Shown piece after piece: positions 21,415 to 29,599 of a stretch of DNA of 64,000 nt. Made by a program: the position numbers and the translations under genes. The notes beneath the pieces are model-generated. The model did not search any database. It was not told the origin of the DNA and saw only the letters and a program-made list of their open reading frames with translations. Positions within the stretch are counted from its first letter, which is position 1, and each line of letters begins with the position of its first letter. The DNA comes from Neoluteolibacter marinus (lineage in GTDB: Bacteria; Verrucomicrobiota; Verrucomicrobiia; Verrucomicrobiales; Akkermansiaceae). The stretch spans positions 20,562-84,561 of the forward strand of contig NZ_JACZFQ010000033.1 in NCBI RefSeq assembly GCF_014904755.1, read 5' to 3'.

Positions 21415-24237
21415 ATGTTTCCGCGTCAAAAAGCTACCGTGGCCCATTTCGTTTGCAGTCGCGGACTTCCTGCCAAAGGGGGTACATGGTGGCTGTCAAT
21501 GGCGTGGATCGCGATGATTTCCATCGGCAACGCCGCGCGGATCGCCAGCTGGGGCTCTGAAACGCAAGGAGGTGAACTATTTGACCACACCCCGGATCTC
21601 GAAGGTGTCCAGCAGGTGGTTATGGCCTCCATGGGAGGATACGCCGCGCTGAAAAGCGATGGATCGGTGACGGGGTGGGGAGGGAGGTTGGAAGTTCCCT
21701 ACGAGGACAAGATTGGAGATTTGGCGTCGGGGGTAGTGTCGATCAGCGCGAACTCGTATTCGTTCGCGGCCTTGAAGGCGGACGGCTCTGTTGTAACCTG
21801 GGGGACCTTCGAGGGCGGAGGTGATTCATCGGCGGTCGCCGCGCAGCTGGAAGGCGGTGTCGTCGAGATTTCGGCGACTTTCTCCGCCTTTGCGGCCCTG
21901 AAGGCGGACGGCTCCGTGGTCACCTGGGGAAACGCGAATTCTGGAGGCGATTCGAGCGCGGTGGCTTCCTCGTTGGCTGGAGGAGTCACAAGCATCCGCG
22001 CCGGCACCAGCGGCTTTGTGGCCTTGAAAACCGACGGTTCCGTCTCCATGTGGGGCGGTTCTCAAGTCATGCCCCCGGCGCTTGTTGCCGCTCAGCTTTC
22101 ATCGGAAGTGGCAAAGATCGAAACGGACGGGAGCAGCTTCGCGGCATTGAAGAACGATGGCTCGGTGGTCGTTTGGGGCTACGAGAAAAACTCGGACTTC
22201 CCCGTTAGTTGTCTGATCGGTGTCGCCGATCTTTCCCTGTCCGGGCTCGGGTTGGTGGTCTGGAAGCTGGACGGTTCCGTCGTCGCCTCCAACGGCGTCC
22301 GTTTCCTCGGATACCCGGAAATCGCGGCTCCGTCGGGCCCTGTTCACGACGTGGTGAAGGTTGTCGCCAGCGAAAATGCGAATGCCTTGCTGCTGGAAGA
22401 CGGCTCGGTGATCAGCTGGGGCTTGATTTCGAACGGCGGGGATTCAAGCGGGGTTGCCGGGGGAGTGTCAGGCGGTGTGGTTGATGTAAAATCAACTGGC
22501 AGGGCGTTCGCTGCGCTGAAACAGGACGGATCGGTTGTGGCATGGGGCGACCCGGAATACGGGGGTGACACCTCATCGAATCCGTCGCTGGACTCCGGGG
22601 TCGAGTCGATCACAGCGTCCACGACTTCTTTCACTGCCCGCAAGAGTGACGGAAGTCTGGTGGTTTGGGGATGGCCGGCGACGGAGGACCAGGCATCGGT
22701 TTTCTCTGACATTCGGGCGACCTCGGTCCTGGCGGCGGGCGGTACGTTCTTCGCGACAACGGTTGATGGTCCGGTCGTCACGTACGGTCGCAGAGATGCT
22801 ATCCTTGACGGTGCCAACTCCGGCTTCGCGCGGATCATCCCGGGCTACAACGGGTTCGCCGCCATTCGGGATAACGGTTCCGCGGTGTCCTGGGGATTGG
22901 CCTCGACGTCCGATTCGACCTCCGTCCGGCCGCTGCTCTCCGCCGGGGTAGTCGATGTGATCATCAATCGGGGCGCCATGGCCGCCCTGAAGGAGGATGG
23001 ATCGGTGGTGACCTGGGGGCGGCCTGGCTGGGGTGGCGATGGGTCGGCGGTGTCGGCGGAGCTGGAAGAAGGTGTGGATTGCGTTGTTGCCGGCTACGCC
23101 GCGTTCGCGGCGATCAAGGATGACACATCAGTCGTGGCCTGGGGGCACCCGGAATCGGGCGGGGACATGTCCGCCGTCGCCGCGAAGCTGACTTCGGGCG
23201 TGGTCGATGTGGTCGCGACGCGGAGCGACCGCCACGTGATCAACTATGCGCGGGTGGGATACGGCGGGGCCTTTGCTGCATTGAAATTCGACGGCTCGGT
23301 GGTCTGCTGGGGGAGCGCGGCTTATGGCGGGAATCCGGATGATCCAACAGGCTACTTGTCATCCGGAGTGGTGTCGGTTCATGCCGACGGCGGCGGCTTT
23401 GTCGCGCTGAAAACTGACGGTTCCGTCATCCGCTGGGCCTCTTCCCAAACCCAATATGTTGCTTCAGGAGCCTCCCGGTTTTTTCCTGCGGCCGGGTCTG
23501 GACTTTGTATGAAGTCGGACGGGCTCTATCGCCTGCCCGTGAGTAGTTACACTGATCCGGTTTTTCCTGCCGAGACGGTGACTGGAGAGGTGCAAAAGGC
23601 GATGACTGTCAGGTTCGATTCGTCGTTCCTGGTGTCCGTTCTTACCTCAGGTGGCAGTGTTTTGACGACGGTTCCGACAGATTTTCCAAATGGTGTTTTG
23701 GAGTCGGGCGTCAGTGAACTGGTGAGTAATCTCTATTCCCTTGCCGCATTGAAAGGCGATGGATCCGTTGCGACCTGGGGGAGAGCCTTCGATGGTGGCG
23801 ATTCGTCAGAGGTGTCCTCGGATTTGGCTTCAGGCATCGTTTCGGTCGCTGCGACCCTCTTTGGATTCGGTGCTCTGGACGATCACGGCAAAGTTGTCAC
23901 CTGGGGTCAGCTCGAGGAGCCCACCGTCCCGGAAGAAGCGGACGCAGCGATTGCGTTGTATGCCAATGATTTTTCGTTTGCGGTGCTCCTTCCCGAAATC
24001 CCGGAAGTCACCGTCGCAGATGTCGATGTCGGTGCCGGGAAGCTGGCCCTGTGTCTATCAAGCTTGAGCGTGGGAGGCCGCTACCACGTCGCGGTTTCCG
24101 CGGACATGGATGCATGGATCACGGTGCCGGATTCAGGATTTGTTGCCGATTCGCCGACCAAGCGTTTGGATGTCTCATTCGACAGTTTCGCAGACGCACG
24201 CTTCTTCCGGGTGCACGTCGGGAATCCTCCACCGTAA
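21415..24237 (+). CDS. Secreted RCC1-like beta-propeller repeat protein
   Basis: The 940-residue protein has a long N-terminal leader with a hydrophobic core (LSMAWIAMISIGNA, cleaved near ARIA). About 19 RCC1-like units follow, each with the core (A/V)ALKxDGSVVxWG. Complete units recur every 42 residues with a linker GGDSSxVxxxLxxGVxxIxA. A non-repeat C-terminal domain (~80 residues; LSSLSVGGRYHVAVSADMD and later DARFFRVHVG) resembles the end domain of many Verrucomicrobial secreted proteins. Function is probably extracellular binding or scaffolding; no catalytic motif is visible. GC content is lower than the flanks. It is flanked by a rhomboid fragment and the intact rhomboid gene. Confidence 0.85.
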   Translation: MFPRQKATVAHFVCSRGLPAKGGTWWLSMAWIAMISIGNAARIASWGSETQGGELFDHTPDLEGVQQVVMASMGGYAALKSDGSVTGWGGRLEVPYEDKIGDLASGVVSISANSYSFAALKADGSVVTWGTFEGGGDSSAVAAQLEGGVVEISATFSAFAALKADGSVVTWGNANSGGDSSAVASSLAGGVTSIRAGTSGFVALKTDGSVSMWGGSQVMPPALVAAQLSSEVAKIETDGSSFAALKNDGSVVVWGYEKNSDFPVSCLIGVADLSLSGLGLVVWKLDGSVVASNGVRFLGYPEIAAPSGPVHDVVKVVASENANALLLEDGSVISWGLISNGGDSSGVAGGVSGGVVDVKSTGRAFAALKQDGSVVAWGDPEYGGDTSSNPSLDSGVESITASTTSFTARKSDGSLVVWGWPATEDQASVFSDIRATSVLAAGGTFFATTVDGPVVTYGRRDAILDGANSGFARIIPGYNGFAAIRDNGSAVSWGLASTSDSTSVRPLLSAGVVDVIINRGAMAALKEDGSVVTWGRPGWGGDGSAVSAELEEGVDCVVAGYAAFAAIKDDTSVVAWGHPESGGDMSAVAAKLTSGVVDVVATRSDRHVINYARVGYGGAFAALKFDGSVVCWGSAAYGGNPDDPTGYLSSGVVSVHADGGGFVALKTDGSVIRWASSQTQYVASGASRFFPAAGSGLCMKSDGLYRLPVSSYTDPVFPAETVTGEVQKAMTVRFDSSFLVSVLTSGGSVLTTVPTDFPNGVLESGVSELVSNLYSLAALKGDGSVATWGRAFDGGDSSEVSSDLASGIVSVAATLFGFGALDDHGKVVTWGQLEEPTVPEEADAAIALYANDFSFAVLLPEIPEVTVADVDVGAGKLALCLSSLSVGGRYHVAVSADMDAWITVPDSGFVADSPTKRLDVSFDSFADARFFRVHVGNPPP

Positions 24238-24279
24238 CCACGAGAGGCACGCCATGAGTCCGGAGGGGACACCGACATC

Positions 24280-25029
24280 ATGATTTTCCCGATCAGCGAC
24301 GACGACCGCCACCTCTTGCATCCGGCGTGGGTGAGCATCAGCTTGCTGGCCGCGAACGTGGCCTTGTTCCTGTGGCAGTTGATGGATCCGGCCTTCACCT
24401 ACGGCTGGAGCGTCATTCCGGCGGAAATCACCAGCGGCCGGGATCTGGTCGGGGAAGTACGAGGAATCCCGCAGACGCCGGGACCGTCGCCGATCTTCCT
24501 GACGGTGTTCTCCGCGATGTTCATGCACGGCGGCTGGGCCCACCTCGGCGGCAACATGCTCTACCTGTGGATCTTCGGCGACAACGTGGAGCACCGCTTC
24601 GGCGGCCTGAAGTTCCTCGTCTTCTATCTGGTCAGCGGCATCGTCGCGACCTTCGCGCAGATCGCCACCGATCCGGGCTCGGTGATCCCGAATCTCGGCG
24701 CGTCGGGGGCGATCTCCGGGGTGCTCGGAGCCTATCTGGTGTTGTTCCCGCGCAACCGGGTGAACGCGGTGTTCTTCTTCCGCATCGTCTCCTTGCCCGC
24801 GGTGTTCGTGATCGGGATGTGGGCCCTGATGCAGTTCATCAATGGAGCCGGCTCGATCGCCGTGACCGATGAAACCGGGGGCGGCGGGGTTGCCTATGCG
24901 GCGCACATCGGCGGGTTCGTCGCCGGCGTGGCGATGGGTCTGGTGGCCCGGGCCAGGATGAAGTCGGAACCCGACAGCGTGTTCCGACGCCAGTACCAGC
25001 ATGACCCGGCGTCGCGCCGGTACTGGTGA
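24280..25029 (+). CDS. Rhomboid-family intramembrane serine protease
   Basis: The 249-residue protein has about six membrane helices. The N-terminal one (WVSISLLAANVALFLWQL) is followed by HGGWAHLGGNMLYLWIFGDNVEHRFG, the amphipathic loop region. The catalytic serine S142 is in NLGASGAISGVLGAYL, and the catalytic His H209 is in YAAHIGGFVAG. The layout matches bacterial rhomboids that cleave helical substrates in the membrane. A 43-bp gap separates it from the RCC1 gene, whose 3' end lies immediately upstream. Copy of its 5' end at 21193. Confidence 0.93.
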   Translation: MIFPISDDDRHLLHPAWVSISLLAANVALFLWQLMDPAFTYGWSVIPAEITSGRDLVGEVRGIPQTPGPSPIFLTVFSAMFMHGGWAHLGGNMLYLWIFGDNVEHRFGGLKFLVFYLVSGIVATFAQIATDPGSVIPNLGASGAISGVLGAYLVLFPRNRVNAVFFFRIVSLPAVFVIGMWALMQFINGAGSIAVTDETGGGGVAYAAHIGGFVAGVAMGLVARARMKSEPDSVFRRQYQHDPASRRYW

Positions 25030-25050
25030 TGACCGGGACCAGGATGGAGG

Positions 25051-25515
25051 TCAGGGTTCCGCCACCTTCGACGAGAGGTGGCCGGGCGTTCCGCCGATCA
25101 AGGCCGGGAGCCGGGACTCCAGCCATTCGCGGGCAGAGCGATTCTTCACCGCGCAGGCCCACAGCGTGACGACGTGCCAACCGAGCTCGCAGAGTTCCTT
25201 CTCCACCCGGGCGTCGCGCCGGCGGTTGCCCTCGATCTTGGCCTCCCACCAGTCCCGCCGGGAGTTTGGCATCTTGAAGTCCGGGCAGTTGTCATGGCCG
25301 TGCCAGAAGCAACCGTGGACGAAGATCACCACCTGGTAGCGGGGCAGCACCAGGTCGGGGCGTCCGGGCAACGACTTGTTGCGCGGCCCGTGGACGGTGA
25401 AGCGGTAGCCGAGACGGTGCAGCATCGACCGCACGAGCAACTCCGGCTTGGTGTCGCCGCCGCGGATCCGCGACATCACCTCGGAGCGCTTCTGCGGGGT
25501 CCAGATGTCGGCCAT
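25051..25515 (-). CDS. vsr: Very-short-patch repair endonuclease (Vsr)
   Basis: Vsr nicks 5' of T in T:G mismatches created by deamination of 5-methylcytosine. The 154-residue product has TPQKRSEVMSRIRGGDTKPE at the start, GRPDLVLP with catalytic Asp (residue 54), and VVIFVHGCFWHGHDNC with the intercalating aromatic and metal/zinc ligands (H67, C69, H72, H74). VHGPRNKSLPG and WHVVTLWACAVK complete the family match. The start at 25515 is chosen because the preceding frame is shared with the opposite gene's 5' end. No cytosine methyltransferase is in the window, so it is orphan here. Confidence 0.93.
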   Translation of the reverse strand: MADIWTPQKRSEVMSRIRGGDTKPELLVRSMLHRLGYRFTVHGPRNKSLPGRPDLVLPRYQVVIFVHGCFWHGHDNCPDFKMPNSRRDWWEAKIEGNRRRDARVEKELCELGWHVVTLWACAVKNRSAREWLESRLPALIGGTPGHLSSKVAEP

Positions 25516-25597
25516 GCGGGCAATAGCGTCGCCGATCGGCCGCCGGGCAACGAGACTTTTGCTCGCCGCCGCGGTTTCACGGAGGCAGCTTGATCCC

Positions 25598-26254
25598 ATG
25601 AATCTCCCGCCTTCGTCCCGCCGCCGATTTGTCCGGAACTTCGCCCTTGGCGCCGCCGGGCTGTGGGTGCCGGGGGCCTTTGCCGAAGCGTTGACGCTGA
25701 CCCCGAAGCAGACGGAAGGGCCGTTTTATCCCGTCGACCTGCCGCTCGACACCGACAACGACCTGCTCATCCTCAACGACGGCCTGACCCCGGCGCTCGG
25801 TGAGGTCACTCATCTCAGCGGCCGGGTCACCGACATCAAGGGAGAGCCGATCCGCAACGCCCTGGTCGAGATCTGGCAGGTCGACCACCACGGCGTCTAT
25901 CTCCACAAGGGAAGCAACGGTGCCGCGAAGCGCGACGCCAACTTCCAAGGCTTCGGCCGCTTCATGACCGGCTCGACCGGCGAGTACTACTTCCGCACGA
26001 TCAAACCGGTCGCCTATCCCGGGCGCACGCCGCACATCCACTTCGCGGTGAAGATGAAGGGTCGCGAGAAGTGGACGACCCAGTGCTACATCAAGGGCGA
26101 GAAGCAGAACGAAAGCGATGGCGTGATCCGCGGCATCCGCGACGAGAGACAGCGCGCCTCGGTGATCGTGGACTTCGCGCCGCTGCCCGGGGTCAAGACC
26201 GGCGAACTGGCCGCCCGTTTCGACATCGTCATGGGCTTCACGCCCGCGGCCTGA
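25598..26254 (+). CDS. Tat-exported intradiol ring-cleavage dioxygenase-like protein
   Basis: The 218-residue protein opens with a twin-arginine leader (SSRRRFVRNFALGAAGLW). An intradiol dioxygenase core follows: LSGRVTDIKGEPIRNALVEIWQ, the YLHKG tyrosine, then PVAYPGRTPHIHF, where the Tyr and two His give the non-haem iron ligands together with the first Tyr. TEGPFYP at the start is also typical. Cytoplasmic intradiol enzymes cleave catechols between the hydroxyls; exported ones of this short type are of unknown substrate, possibly lignin-like phenols. A good GGAGG lies upstream. It is divergent from vsr. Confidence 0.9.
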   Translation: MNLPPSSRRRFVRNFALGAAGLWVPGAFAEALTLTPKQTEGPFYPVDLPLDTDNDLLILNDGLTPALGEVTHLSGRVTDIKGEPIRNALVEIWQVDHHGVYLHKGSNGAAKRDANFQGFGRFMTGSTGEYYFRTIKPVAYPGRTPHIHFAVKMKGREKWTTQCYIKGEKQNESDGVIRGIRDERQRASVIVDFAPLPGVKTGELAARFDIVMGFTPAA

Positions 26255-27163
26255 TCACTTCACCTCCCAGCGCTCCTCGAGGTGCTCCGCCGAACGCGGT
26301 TCGAGGTGGGAGATCACCCGTGCATCCGGACCTAACAGGGCGGCCACCTTGCCTTCGAGCCGGGTCGCGGTTTCGTGCGCCTCACTCAGCCCGCAGGCGT
26401 CGGGGAAGACCAGGTGGAACTCCACCCAGTGGAAGCGCCCGGAGTGCCGGTGGCGCAGGTTGTGGTAAGTCAGGCCGCGCGGCGCGCATTCCTCGTCGAG
26501 GCAGTCGCGAAGTTCCTGTTCGACGGTCAGGTCGGCCTCGTCCATCAGGCCGCCGAAGCTCTCGCGCATCAGCCGCGCGCCGGTCCACAGCAGCTTGGCC
26601 CCGGCCAGCACGGCGAAGATCGGGTCCCACCACTTCCAACCGGTGAAATGGACCAGCGCCAGTGCGGCCAGCACGCCACCGCTGGTCCAGACGTCCGCCA
26701 GCACGTGCTCGCCGTTGGCGCGGAGGATCGGGTTGCGGCGTTTCTTGCCGACCTGCAGCAAGGTGAGGCCGAGAGCGAGGTTCACGGCCCCGGCCGCGGC
26801 GGTGAGGATCATGCCCAGCCCCATGCTGGCGATGGTGACGCCGGTGAGGACCTGTTGGACGGCCTGGTAGACGATCAGCAGGGCGGCGGCGCTGATCATC
26901 GCTCCTTCGAAGCCGGACGAAATGAACGCCACCTTGTCATGGCCGAAGTGGTGGGTGTCGTCCGAGGGCTTGTGGGAAAGCCGCAAGGCCCAGGCGGCGA
27001 AGGCCACGGCGACGACGTGGGTCACCGATTCCGCGGCATCGGAATAGATCGCCGACGAGCCGGTCAGCGCCGCGGCGACCACCTTGACGATCAGCAGCAC
27101 CACGGCGACCACCAGCGACAAGTTCATCGCCCGCGCTTGATCCCCTGGAAGCTTTTCGCCCAC
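26255..27163 (-). CDS. Cation diffusion facilitator (CDF) family transporter
   Basis: The 302-residue antiporter exports divalent metals (Zn/Co/Fe/Mn unknown). The first helix is LSLVVAVVLLIVKVVAAALTG and is followed by SSAIYSDAAESVTHVV, where the AESV motif contributes an Asp. Helix 5 region GEHVLADVWTS gives the His and Asp ligands, and DTHHFGHDK marks the TM2-3 loop. A C-terminal cytoplasmic domain (LRHRHSGRFHWVEFHLVFP) of the metallochaperone-like fold is present. The GTG at 27163 gives 12 residues before MNLS; ATG 27127 is possible. It converges with the dioxygenase gene, whose stop it touches. Confidence 0.9.
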   Translation of the reverse strand: MGEKLPGDQARAMNLSLVVAVVLLIVKVVAAALTGSSAIYSDAAESVTHVVAVAFAAWALRLSHKPSDDTHHFGHDKVAFISSGFEGAMISAAALLIVYQAVQQVLTGVTIASMGLGMILTAAAGAVNLALGLTLLQVGKKRRNPILRANGEHVLADVWTSGGVLAALALVHFTGWKWWDPIFAVLAGAKLLWTGARLMRESFGGLMDEADLTVEQELRDCLDEECAPRGLTYHNLRHRHSGRFHWVEFHLVFPDACGLSEAHETATRLEGKVAALLGPDARVISHLEPRSAEHLEERWEVK

Positions 27164-27265
27164 GCACGGGAGCGTGGTATTTTCTTCCCGCGAGGCAATC
27201 CCGATGTTGGGCGGGAATTTGCCCTTCGTGGGCGCGCCCGCGGATGGTTCACTGCGGAACGCCAC

Positions 27266-28069
27266 GTGAAACGACTCCTTCTTCCCGCATTCCTCCTTCT
27301 GGCCGTGGCGGCCGCGACCGGTTGGTGTTTCCGCGGCCCCTTGGCGGCGCGGTGGCGGATGCTCTCGCGGCCGCTTTGGACGGGCAAGGCGTCGTCGCCC
27401 GCGCCCGATCCTGAGCGTTACGCGAAGTTGAAATCGGAAGTGCAGCGCTGGCGCAAGGAACTATCGGCGAAACACGCGGCGGCGCGAACTTCCGCGGAAA
27501 AGGACCGGGTGCTGGCCGAAGCGCGCAACTTCCTGGAAGCGGTGATGCCGGAAATGATGCGCTGCTGGCTGGGCACGCCCTGGGATTTCAACGGCACCGC
27601 GGAGGGGCCGGGCGGAGGCAAGATCGCCTGCGGCTACTTCGTCGCCACCGTGCTGCGCGACGCGGGCTTCGAGGTGAATCGCTACAAGCTGGCCCAGCAG
27701 CCGTCGCAAAACATCCTGCGGACCTTTTTGCCGCGGGAGTCACTCGTGCTGCGAGTCGGCGTCCCTTACGACACCTTCGCCGCGGAGATCGAAAGTTCCG
27801 AACCGGGCATCCGCATCATCGGCCTGGACAGCCATGTTGCCTTCCTGGTGACGCGACCGGATGGATTCCGCTTCGTCCATTCCTCGGGCTCCCGGCCATG
27901 GTGCGTGGTCGATGAAGACCGCGCGGGAGCCGAGGTGCTGCGCCGGTCGAACTACCGGGTGCAAGGACTACTGACGGCCGACAAGCGGGTGCTGGAACGC
28001 TGGTTGGCCGGGGAAAAATTCCCGGTCAAGATGCCAGCTCGGGCTGCTGTTGCGACCGGCGGGTCGTGA
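27266..28069 (+). CDS. Putative secreted papain-fold peptidase/amidase-like protein
   Basis: The 267-residue protein begins at a GTG (27266) with a signal/TM stretch KRLLLPAFLLLAVAAATGWCF. A predicted helical segment (residues 50-95) precedes a domain with IACGYFVATVLRDAGFEVNR and later GLDSHVAFLVTRPDGFRFVH. A Cys at the start of a helix followed by a His-containing strand is the order found in NlpC/P60 and CHAP-type enzymes, so a cysteine-peptidase-like fold is possible. Sequence identity to known members is not evident and the third catalytic residue was not located. It is divergent from the CDF gene. Confidence 0.6.
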   Translation: MKRLLLPAFLLLAVAAATGWCFRGPLAARWRMLSRPLWTGKASSPAPDPERYAKLKSEVQRWRKELSAKHAAARTSAEKDRVLAEARNFLEAVMPEMMRCWLGTPWDFNGTAEGPGGGKIACGYFVATVLRDAGFEVNRYKLAQQPSQNILRTFLPRESLVLRVGVPYDTFAAEIESSEPGIRIIGLDSHVAFLVTRPDGFRFVHSSGSRPWCVVDEDRAGAEVLRRSNYRVQGLLTADKRVLERWLAGEKFPVKMPARAAVATGGS

Positions 28070-28960
28070 TCAGACCGCCGGGGCTGCCCCGCGGACGCGG
28101 GCTTCGATTTCGTCGGCGCGGGCGTCGTCCCCTTCCTCGCGGAGGAAGGCGATGTAGTTGTCGGCCACGGCCTCGATGTCCTCGGCGTATTCGATGCCAA
28201 GCGATTCGAAGCTGACCAGCGCCTTCTCGAAGTGGCGGCGGGCCCACGCCTTGTCGCCCGTGGCGAGCATCGCCAGGGCGAGGTTGTTGTGCGACTGCGC
28301 GGAGTCCGGATGCGTGTCGCCGAAGAGCTTGCGGCGGGCGTCCAGCGCGAGCATGTGCATCTCGCGGGCCTGCTCGTAGAAGCCGGCGGACTGATAGAGC
28401 GCGCCGATGTTGTTGGAGACCGCTGCGGTTTCCTCGTGGTCCTGGCCGAGCTCCTGATGGAGGATCTCGAGTGCCTTGAGGAACTGGGCTTCGGCACCCT
28501 CGACGTCGCCCGCGGCCTTCTTCAGGTAGGCCAGGTTGTTGGACATGGCGGCAATGTCGAGGCGGGCCGGCGGCTCGGCGGTTTCGAAATAGTGGATCGC
28601 CTGGTCCCACAGTTCGGCGGCGCGCTCCGAATTGCCGAGCTGGTCGTGCACGGACCCGTAGCCGGCGTGCAGGCGGCCGAGCTGAAGGCAGCGGTCGGGG
28701 CGGGAATCAAGCTGGTCGATCGCCTGCTTGTAGTCGTCGCGGGCTTCCTCGAGGCGGCCGAGCTGGCGATAGACGTCGCCGCGCACCTCGAGCGAGCTGG
28801 CGAACTCGTCGATGCTGTCGAGGTCGCTGGTCAACGTCTGCTGCGCCTTGAGAACGGCAGCCGTGGCGGCGTGCACCGCCTCGTCGAGATCACCATTGGC
28901 GACGAGCTCGTTGACGCGATTGCGAAGGATGTGGATCAAGGTGGTGGTTGGAGAGTCCAT
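28070..28960 (-). CDS. Tetratricopeptide repeat protein
   Basis: The 296-residue protein consists mainly of TPR pairs without signal peptide. Typical TPR phrases are GDVYRQLGRLEEARDDYKQAIDQL, AAMSNNLAYLKKAAGDVEGAEAQFLKALEIL, NIGALYQSAGFYEQAREMHMLALDAR and NLALAMLATGDKAWARRHFEKALVSF (each read in parts). Long TPR units with the SNN/HNN start resemble kinesin-light-chain-type repeats. It likely mediates protein interactions in the cytoplasm. It starts nine bases after the recO stop, so it is probably cotranscribed with recO. Confidence 0.88.
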   Translation of the reverse strand: MDSPTTTLIHILRNRVNELVANGDLDEAVHAATAAVLKAQQTLTSDLDSIDEFASSLEVRGDVYRQLGRLEEARDDYKQAIDQLDSRPDRCLQLGRLHAGYGSVHDQLGNSERAAELWDQAIHYFETAEPPARLDIAAMSNNLAYLKKAAGDVEGAEAQFLKALEILHQELGQDHEETAAVSNNIGALYQSAGFYEQAREMHMLALDARRKLFGDTHPDSAQSHNNLALAMLATGDKAWARRHFEKALVSFESLGIEYAEDIEAVADNYIAFLREEGDDARADEIEARVRGAAPAV

Positions 28961-28969
28961 GGCTTGTAT

Positions 28970-29548
28970 TTACTTTAAATCACCGCTTTCAGATTCTGCA
29001 ATCGGGAAAATCCTCGGAGACGACAGCCTTTCCAGCAGTTGGGCGCGTTGCGGCGGCAATCCGCCGAGCACTTCCCGCAGCGCGGGCGCCGCGTGACGCC
29101 GTTCGCGGGCAATGCCAAGATTTCTAGCTAACTCTTGTTCAAAGAATTGCAAGGCGCGGACCGAAGCGCCCTCGGCGGCGACGTGATCGAGGCCCCGTTG
29201 CAGCAAATCGCACAACTCCGGTTCGGGATGGTCGAGCTCGACCGCCAGTTCCAGCAGGCGACACCAGTATCCGGACAAAAGGATTGCATTGTAATCACAT
29301 CGGATCGACTCGCGGGTGCTGGTGACCGAGACCTCGCGCAGGCCGTGCAATTCGCCGCTACGGGACCGCGCGAAGGTGATCTCGGCATCGAAAAACAGGT
29401 CCAGCTTGCCGGCGAACGGGCTCTTCGGGTTCCGCGCCCCTTTCGCCACCGTCTTGATCAGCCCGTGCGCAGCCGTGAACCAGTGGACGATCCAGCTGGT
29501 GTCGGTCAGCTTGGTCAGCCGGATCAGAGTGCCGTGGCCGTGGTCCAT
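28970..29548 (-). CDS. recO: DNA repair protein RecO
   Basis: RecO acts with RecR to load RecA on SSB-coated gaps. The 192-residue product has an N-terminal OB fold (LIRLTKLTDTSWIVHWFTAAHGLIKTVAKGARNPKSPFAGKLDLF; key phrase VAKGARNPKS) and a helical C-terminal part. It is shorter than typical RecO (about 240), and the four-cysteine zinc motif found in many RecO proteins is absent, which is known in some lineages. It sits between a YhaM-type ribonuclease and a TPR gene on one strand. Confidence 0.8.
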   Translation of the reverse strand: MDHGHGTLIRLTKLTDTSWIVHWFTAAHGLIKTVAKGARNPKSPFAGKLDLFFDAEITFARSRSGELHGLREVSVTSTRESIRCDYNAILLSGYWCRLLELAVELDHPEPELCDLLQRGLDHVAAEGASVRALQFFEQELARNLGIARERRHAAPALREVLGGLPPQRAQLLERLSSPRIFPIAESESGDLK

Positions 29549-29599
29549 GGTGAGGTGCGAACGTGGGCTCGCCGCGGGGGAAAGATATGCCGGTTTCTG

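Noticed and set aside
24081..24398. Antisense frames sharing MLTHAGCKR here and at 21007-21252
   Set aside because: They are shadows of the duplicated rhomboid 5' segment, and their similarity simply repeats that duplication.
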